A stretch of 47,242 nucleotides of DNA from a virus. The stretch lies in IMG/VR virus record IMGVR_UViG_3300026118_000363, positions 1 through 47,242 of that record; one strand, written 5' to 3'. The notes under the pieces are model-generated. The model was not told where the DNA came from, made no database searches, and worked only from the letters and a program-made list of their open reading frames with translations. The stretch's first letter is position 1, and each line of letters opens with the position of its first letter. A program made the translations under genes and the position numbers. This document shows, in pieces, positions 13,492 through 20,900 of the stretch.

Positions 13492-13605
13492 TCAGAATAA
13501 CCTCGCGGCTAGAGTGATCAGCCACAGCACCAGCGCCCAACTGCCGACGATCACCAGCGCTGCAAAGAGCAAGTCCTCGCCTCTCATCGGCGGCGGTGCA
13601 GGCAT
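13492..13605 (-). CDS. Very small membrane protein (37 aa)
   Basis: The ATG at 13605 follows a GGGAGG ribosome-binding site, and TGA is at 13492-13494, directly before the next gene's ATG. The peptide begins MPAPPPMRGEDLLFAALVIV and continues as one hydrophobic span. It fills the gap between the XRE repressor gene and the early operon. Its place next to the repressor suggests an early membrane effector, but this is only inference. Confidence 0.55.
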   Translation of the reverse strand: MPAPPPMRGEDLLFAALVIVGSWALVLWLITLAARLF

Positions 13606-13622
13606 CTCATGTCCCTCCCGGA

Positions 13623-13859
13623 TCATGCGACACCCGCGAGGACTTCAGGGGGAACCCCGGTGAGCGCCGCCATCTTGCGCGCTTCGTCTCTCACGACCAC
13701 GCCCACCCCACGCTCCAGGCGGCTGTACTTGCCCTGACTGAAGCCGAAGACTCGCGCGGCCTCGCGCTGGCTCAGGTTGAGGGAGAGCCGCCACTGCAGG
13801 AGGCTCTTGTGCGAGTTCGGATTGGTTCGAATGCGACTTCGTGCTACTCTTGTGCCCAT
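13623..13859 (-). CDS. XRE-family repressor-like regulator
   Basis: This 78-aa protein has a classic Cro/CI-type helix-turn-helix at residues about 20-60: LLQWRLSLNLSQREAARVFG then FSQGKYSRLERG. It lacks the C-terminal cleavage or oligomerisation domain of CI, so it is a single-domain repressor or Cro-like protein. Its promoter overlaps an inverted repeat (13860-13878), which suggests it represses itself and perhaps the divergent plus-strand genes. It heads the early minus-strand operon. Confidence 0.8.
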   Translation of the reverse strand: MGTRVARSRIRTNPNSHKSLLQWRLSLNLSQREAARVFGFSQGKYSRLERGVGVVVRDEARKMAALTGVPPEVLAGVA

Positions 13860-13878
13860 TGAGTAAGCAGATTACTCA
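13860..13878. promoter_or_regulatory. Operator inverted repeat overlapping repressor -10
   Basis: TGAGTAA-GCAGA-TTACTCA is a perfect 7-bp inverted repeat with a 5-base spacer. It begins one base outside the XRE start codon and covers the TAATCT -10 box. Binding of the XRE protein would block its own promoter. The match in position and symmetry is direct; the identity of the binding protein is inferred. Confidence 0.65.
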
Positions 13879-13897
13879 GACTGTGATAGGCTGTCAA
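13869..13897 (-). promoter_or_regulatory. Promoter of XRE gene and early operon
   Basis: On the minus strand TTGACA (13892-13897) is separated by 17 bases from TAATCT (13869-13874). The ATG lies 9 bases after the -10, so the message would have at most a few bases of leader and no ribosome-binding site. The operator repeat sits over the -10 and start site. Confidence 0.65.
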
Positions 13898-13926
13898 GCA
13901 CTAATTTTCGGAAATCTGAAAGGACC

Positions 13927-14391
13927 ATGCACATGAAGATCGCCCCCGCTCTCCTGCTCGCGCTCGTCGCCGTCCCTGCCGCCGCCACGCCGCCTGACGC
14001 GCGGTTTGCCAATGCCAAGACCGTCTATATCGAACCGCTCGACCCGCTGGAAGGCGACAGGCCGGTCGCGGCCTGCATCGCAGAGCACCTGCCGGCCGCG
14101 CTGCCGCTGACCATTGCCGCCACCAAGGAAGAGGCCGACATCGTCCTACGGGTCAAGGCCAGGATCTCAGGCGATACCATGCGGCAGCTTATGGCTGTGC
14201 TGGGTTCGATTCAGCTCTGGGCGCTGGCGCCAGATGGGACGCAGTTCTGGTCAGGGAAGACGTCAGAGGACCGCGCCAATGCGACCACGCTGCCGCCAGA
14301 CAAGGCCGACGTACCCTGCCTACTGGCCGACGCCGGGATCAACATGCTCAGAAATGCCTTAAAAAAGGCCCGGAAAAATACTTCAAAATAG
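13927..14391 (+). CDS. Exported protein of the divergent plus-strand cluster
   Basis: The 154-aa product has a clear Sec signal peptide (MHMKIAPALLLALVAVPAAA) with a probable cut after AAA. The mature part contains KTVYIEPLDPLEGDRPVAAC, EEADIVLRVKARISG and LWALAPDGTQFWSGKTSED, an alternating alpha/beta periplasmic-style domain reminiscent of small envelope proteins. Two Cys residues could form a disulfide. The ATG at 13927 has GAAAGGA just upstream. Expressed opposite the repressor, it may be a lysogenic-conversion or envelope-altering gene, which is an inference from location. Confidence 0.65.
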   Translation: MHMKIAPALLLALVAVPAAATPPDARFANAKTVYIEPLDPLEGDRPVAACIAEHLPAALPLTIAATKEEADIVLRVKARISGDTMRQLMAVLGSIQLWALAPDGTQFWSGKTSEDRANATTLPPDKADVPCLLADAGINMLRNALKKARKNTSK

Positions 14392-14394
14392 GTG

Positions 14395-14424
14395 TTGACA
14401 TACCCTAACGATTGGGTTTAATCT
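14395..14424 (+). promoter_or_regulatory. Shared-motif sigma70 promoter A (leaderless)
   Basis: TTGACA (14395-14400) starts four bases after the stop of the previous gene and is followed after 18 bases by TAATCT (14419-14424). The ATG at 14431 comes 6 bases later. The sequence TAGGTGTTGACA is identical to that at 43494-43505, and ATTGGGTTTAATC matches the other copies. AT-rich DNA upstream may act as an UP element. Confidence 0.7.
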
Positions 14425-14430
14425 CACTTT

Positions 14431-14682
14431 ATGGTCATTCACGCACGTAAGAACGGCGCCGCTAACGACCGCCGAACGCGTACCCCTCGGTGTCGCCCGC
14501 TAGGGCACATCATCGGCGGCACACGCGCAGCATGGTACGTAACATCAGATACGACCGCCGACGTCACCTGCGCCAGATGCCGACGGCTGATAGAGGCCGA
14601 CACTAAAGCTGTCGCGCCATTCGCGGACATTCCGCAGAGCGCCACTCGCGACCGTCAACTTGACATGTGGCGGCAGGCATGA
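14431..14682 (+). CDS. Small basic zinc-knuckle protein (leaderless gene)
   Basis: The 83-aa product is basic at the N-terminus (HARKNGAANDRRTRTPRC) and has DVTCARCRRLIEAD, so the Cys residues may bind zinc. It has no ribosome-binding site and its ATG lies where promoter A should start transcription. Its TGA overlaps the next gene as ATGA. The function is unknown; a small DNA-binding regulator is plausible. Confidence 0.55.
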   Translation: MVIHARKNGAANDRRTRTPRCRPLGHIIGGTRAAWYVTSDTTADVTCARCRRLIEADTKAVAPFADIPQSATRDRQLDMWRQA

Positions 14683-14942
14683 AGAAGAACCCGGTCCTGC
14701 ACGCAGCGGCTGTCGCCCTTGGTCGCAAGGGTGGCAGCGTCCGATCAGAAGCGAAAGCCGTTGCCGCTCGAGCCAACGGGAAGAAGGGAGGCAGGCCGGA
14801 AGAGGTCTGCGTCTGTGGCCATCAGCGGTCCAGCCACTTCATCACCCATACCAAGGGGAAGAAGCGCTTTCACTGGCACCAGTGCTCCTGCTGTCGCTGC
14901 CTGGAATACCAACGTGCCGAGATGTCGTCACCTCGGCTATAA
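14679..14942 (+). CDS. Zinc-binding protein with AT-hook-like basic segments
   Basis: The ATG at 14679 overlaps the upstream stop as ATGA, giving 87 aa. The first half is basic with two KGG elements (LGRKGGSVRS and GKKGGRPEE), and the second half has VCVCGHQRSSHF, then WHQCSCCRCLEYQ, a Cys/His metal site. It shares the transcript of promoter A and ends at the -10 box of the RNA candidate. Probable nucleic-acid-binding protein. Confidence 0.55.
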   Translation: MKKNPVLHAAAVALGRKGGSVRSEAKAVAARANGKKGGRPEEVCVCGHQRSSHFITHTKGKKRFHWHQCSCCRCLEYQRAEMSSPRL

Positions 14943-14943
14943 T
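14938..14943 (+). promoter_or_regulatory. -10 box before structured RNA
   Basis: A perfect TATAAT overlaps the stop region of the plus-strand gene and lies 6 bases before the first paired base of the RNA structure at 14949. The -35 position (around 14915-14920) is poor. If active, it would produce an RNA starting at the 5' side of the long stem. Confidence 0.4.
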
Positions 14944-14948
14944 TGCTC

Positions 14949-15045
14949 TCTGCGCGAGATGGCCGACCGCATCCAGAATGCGGGTTTGCCCCTTGGTCGG
15001 AAGGGCGCATCGTGGTGTCCCAGCCGCCGACCATCTCGCGACAGA
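14949..15045 (+). ncRNA. Candidate structured RNA, four-helix fold
   Basis: The two ends pair into a 14-bp stem (14949-14962 with 15031-15045, one bulged A). Inside are a perfect 6-bp hairpin (14967-14972/14978-14983, 5-base loop), a 5-bp hairpin CCCTT/AAGGG (14990-14994/15001-15005) with loop GGTCGG, and a weak 4-bp hairpin (15014-15017/15025-15028). The loop GGTCGG is complementary to CCGACC at 14963-14968 and at 15027-15032, so a pseudoknot is possible. It lies between the convergent plus and minus gene clusters, outside any supported gene. It is not a tRNA and matches no ribozyme I know. The strand is uncertain; plus is favoured by the TATAAT box. Confidence 0.45.
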
Positions 15046-15055
15046 TTCAGGTAAA

Positions 15056-15280
15056 TCAGTGTGGTTTCTTCTCTGGCGAATCGAAGAGCCGATCTAGACG
15101 ATCCATCACCTGCTCCCATCGCCGCCACTGCTTCTCGCGCAGGTCCAGCGGTTGCCCGCGCATCCCCTCAGTGAACATCTCGGCCAGTGCCTTGACCGCG
15201 AGCGCCCATGCCGTGATCGGATCTATGGCGTCACCCCTTGCTTCACGACCACCAACCCCTGTCGCTTCATCGCCACGCAC
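15056..15280 (-). CDS. Small helical protein, start uncertain
   Basis: The frame encodes up to 74 aa from a GTG at 15280. The likely folded part is DPITAWALAVKALAEMFTEG followed by a charged helix (LREKQWRRWEQVMDRLDRLF). The first 58 bases overlap the HNH gene in another frame, so the true start may be later, but no ATG, GTG or ribosome-binding site there is convincing. No family is recognised. Confidence 0.45.
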   Translation of the reverse strand: MRGDEATGVGGREARGDAIDPITAWALAVKALAEMFTEGMRGQPLDLREKQWRRWEQVMDRLDRLFDSPEKKPH

Positions 15281-15558
15281 AACGCCCGTTCAAAGACGTC
15301 CTTGCGATACGATGCCGCCTGCTCCTGCCACTGCAAATTGTCCACGACATCGACCACGGCCCCACCTGAACAATATGGCACGACGTGATCGACCACCCAT
15401 CCCGGCCGTCCGTTCGGGTAGCCCGTCTGCCGCCTGAATTGGTTCATGGCTGGCGTGGGCGCTCGCTTGGTGCCGACCTCGATGTCGAGGCTCATGTCTA
15501 CGTCTGGCACCTGCAGCGCGCCTGCCAGCAGCACCGCAGCCAGTATCCCTCTCATCAT
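15223..15558 (-). CDS. Secreted-type HNH endonuclease
   Basis: This 111-aa protein starts with a short hydrophobic signal (MMRGILAAVLLAGALQVPD). It then has YPNGRPGWVVDHVVPYCSGG, the beta-beta-metal His pair, followed by DNLQWQEQAASYRKD. This matches the short HNH family with the DH..P..GG...NLQWQ signature, members of which are often exported. Context is a block of small membrane proteins below the spike. It could degrade DNA outside the cytoplasm, for example competing DNA, or be a nuclease used at the envelope; both are inferences. Confidence 0.72.
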   Translation of the reverse strand: MMRGILAAVLLAGALQVPDVDMSLDIEVGTKRAPTPAMNQFRRQTGYPNGRPGWVVDHVVPYCSGGAVVDVVDNLQWQEQAASYRKDVFERALCVAMKRQGLVVVKQGVTP

Positions 15559-16265
15559 GGCTGATTAGTTGGCGGTTTAGACCGCCGCAGTAGCCCGCCC
15601 AGCAGACCAGCCAGCCCTGAGACCGCTCCACCTTCGCCAGCCGAGTACCGGCAGGCGATAACCGGCAGAACCTGCTTCATCGTCTCTTCGACGTCCTCGA
15701 CAAGGTCATGGATCTGCTTCTGGATGGCCGCTGTGTTGTTGTTGGACTGCACCGCTAAGGCGTTCATCTTGGCGTCCATGCCGAGGATGAGCTGCATCTG
15801 CGCGTCCAGCTTCCGGATGATCTCGGCATACTGGTCATTGGACGGTGGCGGCTCCGGCGTCGGGTCTGGTCCCGGTCCGACGTCAGATTTAAGCTGCAGC
15901 GGCCCTGGCACCGCGACGTGCGCCGCTGTCGGCTGAACCCAGTCCGGATACGGCGGGGATCCGGCCGCGGGATGCGGCGTATAGGCTACCTTGATCCGGC
16001 GCGATGTGGCATTTACCGCTACGTCAGTCAGGTAGTCATCCCAGGAGCCGTCCACGTTGGACATCAGGGTGTCTACGCCCACCCCTGCATGCTGCGTCTG
16101 GCCGGGATTCTTCCTGATGAAGCCGATACTGCGGTCCATCGCGTTGATCTTCAGGCCTGCCCGCGTGTTGACTTGGCCTTTCGCGGCGTCGGCTTGGTCG
16201 TTCGGAACGATCAACGACTGGAACTCGGCGAGCGTCTGCTCGTACACCGCTGAAAAGTTCTGCAT
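15555..16265 (-). CDS. Hypothetical protein with Pro-rich linker and hydrophobic tail
   Basis: The 236-aa product has an N-terminal domain (about 1-115) with MDRSIGFIRKNPGQTQHAGV and VDTLMSNVDGSWDDYLTDVA, a linker GPGPDPTPEPPPSND, a coiled-coil stretch (YAEIIRKLDAQMQLILGMDAK and onward) and a Gly/Leu-rich tail near GLAGLLGGLLRR. The order domain-linker-coil suggests an oligomer. The N-terminal pattern reminds me loosely of proteins tied to a substrate-processing role, but I cannot name a family. Endolysin motifs are not visible. Confidence 0.5.
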   Translation of the reverse strand: MQNFSAVYEQTLAEFQSLIVPNDQADAAKGQVNTRAGLKINAMDRSIGFIRKNPGQTQHAGVGVDTLMSNVDGSWDDYLTDVAVNATSRRIKVAYTPHPAAGSPPYPDWVQPTAAHVAVPGPLQLKSDVGPGPDPTPEPPPSNDQYAEIIRKLDAQMQLILGMDAKMNALAVQSNNNTAAIQKQIHDLVEDVEETMKQVLPVIACRYSAGEGGAVSGLAGLLGGLLRRSKPPTNQP

Positions 16266-16472
16266 TTATCGGGACTCCCTAAAGCCGTTCATGATCAAGT
16301 TCATATCGCACCGGACACGCTCGAGCGCTCGCACCAGATCCTTCTGCTCCCATTCCTGCATCTGATCGAACTTGTCGGCATACCAGCGCTCCGGATGTAC
16401 CGACCAGTAGCGGTTCCAATCGCGGATCAGGCCGCGCATCCGCGCAGCAAACAGCACATCAGCCAAGGTCAC
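16266..16472 (-). CDS. Small hypothetical protein
   Basis: I choose the GTG at 16472 because it makes a GTGA overlap with the gene above; an earlier TTG is also in frame. The 68-aa product contains ARMRGLIRDWNRYWSVHPERW and a helical C-terminus. Its TAA directly abuts the next ATG. No family is recognised. Confidence 0.5.
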   Translation of the reverse strand: MTLADVLFAARMRGLIRDWNRYWSVHPERWYADKFDQMQEWEQKDLVRALERVRCDMNLIMNGFRESR

Positions 16473-16657
16473 GCACGCAGCGGAGTCGGGCGCCAAAAGA
16501 TCTTCCGGCAATCGAAGCAGTAATCGTGGTTGTCGTGGCCCTCGAGCCGATGCGTCCTGTGCTCGACCAGCCAGCGCTCCCGCGGCGTCCGCACCTCTGG
16601 CTGTTTCGCGAGTGCCGCTCTGAGCGCGCGTTGGATCTCATAGTCGTCAGGCTGCAT
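16469..16657 (-). CDS. Small CxxC/His hypothetical protein
   Basis: The ATG at 16657 (MQPDDYEIQRALRAALAKQP) is preferred to a start ten codons upstream inside the previous gene. The 62-aa product carries HRLEGHDNHDYCFDCRKIFW, a likely Cys/His metal site. It is coupled to its neighbours by short overlaps. The function is unknown. Confidence 0.5.
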   Translation of the reverse strand: MQPDDYEIQRALRAALAKQPEVRTPRERWLVEHRTHRLEGHDNHDYCFDCRKIFWRPTPLRA

Positions 16658-16787
16658 GTTTCGGCCACGAATGCCCGCAGCCCACACAGGTCCATGTCCC
16701 GTTATTGCTCTCGATTGTCGGCTTCGCCCCAGGTTTGTCCGCGCTATGGCACCGCGGGCAGATCACCGGCACGGGTATCTTGGTCAT
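16647..16787 (-). CDS. Short zinc-ribbon protein (46 aa)
   Basis: The ATG at 16787 overlaps the stop of the small membrane-protein gene as ATGA. The product MTKIPVPVICPRCHS continues to GTWTCVGCGHSWPKH, a complete two-pair zinc ribbon (CPRC and CVGC). The longer frame upstream is antisense to nothing but is better explained as the membrane-protein gene in another frame. Confidence 0.55.
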   Translation of the reverse strand: MTKIPVPVICPRCHSADKPGAKPTIESNNGTWTCVGCGHSWPKHAA

Positions 16788-16915
16788 GTCAACCATGCAC
16801 CCACGACGCACGCTGCGGCCAACCATTCCCACCGGACACGGGATGGAGCCTGGAACGCCGCCAGCAGGAAGAACACCATCGCCAAGACCAAGCACAGCAG
16901 GCGTCCGGTCAGCAT
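16784..16915 (-). CDS. Two-span mini membrane protein (43 aa)
   Basis: The ATG at 16915 overlaps the upstream TAA (TAATG), and the TGA at 16784-16786 overlaps the next ATG. The product has two hydrophobic stretches, LLCLVLAMVFFLLAAF and WLAAACVVGAW, joined by a short charged turn (APSRVRWE). I have seen small phage membrane proteins of this form. It lies in the possible lysis/envelope block and could be a holin-like or accessory membrane protein. Confidence 0.65.
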   Translation of the reverse strand: MLTGRLLCLVLAMVFFLLAAFQAPSRVRWEWLAAACVVGAWLT

Positions 16916-17481
16916 TATCGATCCTCTTCGAGATCCGTCACGACCGACGGTTTCTCAACACCATTCGCCGCGTCTTCGGCCTTCTGTTCCTGCCGTGCTT
17001 CCAGCGCCGCCTTCATCACGTCGGCCTGCGGCGTATGAGACGGCGCCCCGTCTTCGCGGATCGGCGCCGGCATCACCCGCGCCTGTGTCTGCACCTCTAA
17101 CGGCGCGTACTGCTGCAGCTTCTTGCGGATGGACTTGTCGATCAAGGATGACACCATCACCATACCAGACACCATACACCACGCAATCAGCCCGACGAGC
17201 GACTGCGGCAACGTCATGTAGTCCGGCGGGGGTGGCTCGAGGAACAGGAACGAGACCGATGCCAACACCATCACGACTGAGATCCCGAAACGCAGTTGTT
17301 CCTGATGGATGTTGTTGTCAGCGATGGCCCGCCGTGGCCCGTTGACCTTCGCCGCCGCCAGGATGGAGGAATCAATGTGCGCATCCCGCAAGGCGTAGAT
17401 CGAGATCGCGACAGCCGCCAGGGAGATTAACGTGAACGTCGATTCCACAGGCGTTGCGTGCTGGACGATGAGTTTCCACAC
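16915..17481 (-). CDS. Membrane protein, about three spans
   Basis: The 188-aa product starts with GTG at 17481 after a GAGGTG-like site. Hydrophobic segments are at about 16-32 (FTLISLAAVAISIYAL), 66-83 (ISVVMVLASVSFLFLE) and 95-113 (LVGLIAWCMVSGMVMV), followed by a long charged cytoplasmic tail rich in Glu, Gln and Ala. It is in the envelope block between spike and HNH genes. The role is unknown; size and topology are not those of a standard holin. Confidence 0.55.
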   Translation of the reverse strand: MWKLIVQHATPVESTFTLISLAAVAISIYALRDAHIDSSILAAAKVNGPRRAIADNNIHQEQLRFGISVVMVLASVSFLFLEPPPPDYMTLPQSLVGLIAWCMVSGMVMVSSLIDKSIRKKLQQYAPLEVQTQARVMPAPIREDGAPSHTPQADVMKAALEARQEQKAEDAANGVEKPSVVTDLEEDR

Positions 17482-17493
17482 CTCATAAACCCC

Positions 17494-17715
17494 TTAGTGA
17501 TCCTCTCGCGGCTCTGGCGTGTCCGCGCCTCGTTTCGATGTCCGTCCCGTCACGTCGGCTTCGTACTCCAACCGCTTGAGACGTGCCCGTGCGACCTTTA
17601 ACCGTCGATTGAGTTCTTTCCGTTCTTGCTCGCGCAGCCAGTCTTCCGCCTCCGGCTCAGGACTTGGCGGAATGCCAGTGATGCCGGTAAACCATCGCCG
17701 AAGCCGCGCGATCAC
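17494..17715 (-). CDS. Charged helical protein, spanin-like position
   Basis: The 73-aa product begins MIARLRRWFTGITGIPPSPE and continues as a long charged coiled coil (EDWLREQERKELNRRLKVAR). There is no strong membrane span, only a short amphipathic N-terminus. Its ATG overlaps the previous stop as ATGA. It may interact with the preceding membrane protein, but no function is assigned. Confidence 0.5.
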   Translation of the reverse strand: MIARLRRWFTGITGIPPSPEPEAEDWLREQERKELNRRLKVARARLKRLEYEADVTGRTSKRGADTPEPREDH

Positions 17716-17975
17716 GACGTTGTTTCCTTTCGCTGGACGAAACCCCCGCCCCGCGCCCGCTGCGTCCGTTCTGCGACTTCCGCTAATTTAAACGCGAGAT
17801 CCTTGAACTCGTCGCGCTCTTTGGTCAGTTTGGCAATCTGTCCCTCAAGGCCGGCCACGATGTCGTGATGCGTGTCATACGGGAGCACCCACCGCCGCGC
17901 GAGCGCCGCCACCGCCACAATCGCCATGCCCAGCGCGCCGATCTTCGACGGATCTTCGAGCAGTTTCTCCAGCAC
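17712..17975 (-). CDS. Holin-like single-span coiled-coil membrane protein
   Basis: The 87-aa product has one span (IGALGMAIVAVAALARRWVL) and then a coiled coil (HHDIVAGLEGQIAKLTKERD and following) ending in a basic Gly-rich tail. This span-plus-coil design recurs in small phage proteins placed directly after tail-spike genes and often annotated as holin-like. It lies six bases below the spike gene. A lysis role is inferred from design and position only. Confidence 0.5.
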   Translation of the reverse strand: MLEKLLEDPSKIGALGMAIVAVAALARRWVLPYDTHHDIVAGLEGQIAKLTKERDEFKDLAFKLAEVAERTQRARGGGFVQRKETTS

Positions 17976-17981
17976 TGATCA

Positions 17982-20900
17982 TTACCAGAACACCGCGGCA
18001 ATATTGCCGAAGGATGGATCGACCACCCCATCGCCACCGATGCCGGCCACCCGTAAATAGATGATGCCTGTGAGACCCGCCGCCACGGTGGCCTGTGCGG
18101 AGACGAGTTGGCCGCTGACCCCGCCATTATTGATGTCGATTTCCGTGCCGGTCCCACCTTCGCCGTCAATTGGCGTCCACGTCGTCCCATCCGCAACTGT
18201 GGAATATTCCAGAAACATCTTCGCGCCAGCCGCCGCATTGGATTGCAGTCTGACCATCAGCATCACTCTCGTATAGCCATTGATCAGGAATGGGATGCGA
18301 TTCGTACCAGTTGGTGCCGTTGGTCCCAAGAACTCAGCCCGCGTAGACGGTTGATTCGTCCAAGTCGTCACCGCCGTTCCAGTTCTGGTGTGAAATGTAA
18401 CCGTCGTTCCGCGGAGCGTCGTCTGCGCCGGTTGAAAGTACCCGACGCTTTCACCATCCGACCCAAGGAAGCTGCCCGCCGGCCCAGGCTGCAACGCCTG
18501 CCACTTCCCGCCCTCCGTGCCGACGATGATGGTGCCTTCTGATGGTGTGGCCGCAACCGTGTCCGAATGTGACGATGAGAGCAGGGTGCTCGTCGCGATT
18601 GTGCCAACCGATGTGGTTGTCACCACACCACCCGTGGTCCCGATCACAAGTTTGACGATTGCCGGATTCGTGGAGGTATCGATCCAGAAGTCGTTCAGCG
18701 CCACACAATCAGGCGGTGACACGGCCGGTGTGGTCGGACGTTTAAACGTCCAAATCTCCTGACCCTGGAACCGCTGCGGCCGACCACAGGGCAACGTGCC
18801 GCCAACCACCGTCAGCGACAACGCCTGCGGATCTGTGCCGTTTAGAGCGTCCGTGACCAGCACGGTAAAGCTATTCGCCCCAGCCGTGCTGGGCGTGCCA
18901 GAGAGCAGACCTGTTTCGGCGTTGAGCGTCACGCCCGTGGGTAAGGTACCGGACGAGACGGACCACGTAAACGGAGCCAACCCGCCTGTATTGGCGAGCT
19001 GGGCACTATAGGGAACGCCTTGTGTGGCGTTTGCCAAAGTCGTGGTCGTGACTGTTGGCGCCGTATACGAAGCATTGATGGTCAGCGCCAGGATTTGATC
19101 GGCGGTCAGGGATGAGGTCGCATCCGTGACCCGTACCGTCACCGTTTGCGTCTGGGCCACCGTCGGCGTACCAGAGATGACACCCCCAGCCGACAGCGTC
19201 AGGCCGGTTGGCAGCGTGCCGCTCTGCACTGCCCAAGACAGCGTCCCGATGCCTAACCCTTGCAGCGTCACGCTGTACGGTGTCCCGACGGTACCTTGCG
19301 CCAACGGCGAGGTCGTGGTGATCGTGGGCGGTGTAAATGCGGTCGCCGCACCGCCATTTCTCACAGTGGCGGTGGCCGTCAGGATCGCGCCGACGTTCGC
19401 GCCGATGTCGGTCCCGTCTGTGGCCGCGTTGTTGTACGCGCTCGTATCCAGCAGCGCATAATTCGCCGGCCCGTCCGCATCCGGATCGCCGTTCGACGTA
19501 AAGTTCTCAAACGCCGCTTCCCACGCCGCAGGCGTCGGGAAGAAGTTGCCCGTCATGGTCCCGCTCGCACCACTCACGTACAGGTTGGCACTGGCCCCCG
19601 CAAACGTGTTGTTCTGCACGGTATAACTGGCCGTGTTGTTCTCGAGCGCGCCCGTCCCTTCGCCACCAGCCGTGCCGAAGAATCCAAACGAGACCCGCCG
19701 CGCCATGTTGTTCTTGAACACGAAGTTGACATGCTTGGTGGAGTTGGAGAACTGCACCAACCCACGCATGAAATGCCCAATCGTGTTGTGGTCGAACGTC
19801 AGGTTGACGATCTTGCCGCCAGGATAACTACTGGCCCCGATCGCATAGACACCAGACCCGCCATCGGCCCAGGCCGTATTTGAGTCGATGACGAGATTAT
19901 TGCGAAACGTCACATTGGTCATGTCGGCCGGTTTATCGGCCGCAGTCCCAGAGGCATACTCAGCCCCCTGCATCGACACCCAGCCGTCGATGTGCTGCCA
20001 GATATTGTTCTCGATGACGACATCGCGCGTCTGCCCCCACTCGTGCCCGTTGCTCTGGTTGGTCGATTTCAACCACATGGAATAGCCCTGATCGGAGCCT
20101 TTCCAGTGGTACTCAAAAATATTGGAATCGACGTTCACGTTGGCGCCGGTCTTCAGCTCAAACAGGTTTTTGACCTGCCATTTTGAACTGGACGGCACAG
20201 TCGTCGCTGCCGTCCCAGCAGACCCTGTATCGGTATACGTGTTGGTGCCGACCGCGACTTGGAAGTACATCGACACCGTGCTGGTCCGGCCGTAGATGCG
20301 ATAATGCGAGGCCGTTGGCGACGGTTGCCAATCGATTTTGACGTTGCCGGTGGCGTTCAGCGTGGCCGTCACCGTCTGCGGCAGCGAATAGCACGTATTG
20401 TTGGCATAGCAACCGGTATTGATCGCCACAACCTTGTACTCGTACGAGCCGGCCGCAAGCGATCCCGATGCCGTGCTGGGTGTCGCCGATGCCGACGTGA
20501 CGGCATCGATGATTGGCGAGCGCCACCGTAGCTGCTTCGTGAAATAGTTCCGCCGCACCGTGATGTTGGACGCCTGCACACCGGCCCGGATGTCTCCTGG
20601 CACGTCAGGCACCGCGGCGATCGGATCAAAGGTGATCGAACCCGTCCCGCCGCTGCCCGTGATCGATCGGATGATCGTGTGACGCCGCTGCGTCCCGGCA
20701 TTGGTCAGGACCGCAATCAACTGCCCGACCGACAGCTCTGCGAGCGTATGCGCGTTGCCAGACGCAAAATGGTTGCTCACTGAGACCGATGCACCAGTCG
20801 TGGTAGGCGTGCCAGTGACGGTCATCACGGTGCGCTGGCACGGATCGGCGCCGCCAAACATGATGTTTTCAGCGGCCGCCTCAAGATAGTTGTTTTCAAT

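Noticed and set aside
14949-15045. tRNA reading of the cloverleaf-like structure
   Set aside because: No T-loop consensus, no 7-base anticodon loop in the right place, and the closing stem is 14 bp rather than 7.
14943-15437. Plus-strand and minus-strand frames over the RNA candidate
   Set aside because: No family, no good start signal, and they run antisense through well-supported minus-strand genes.
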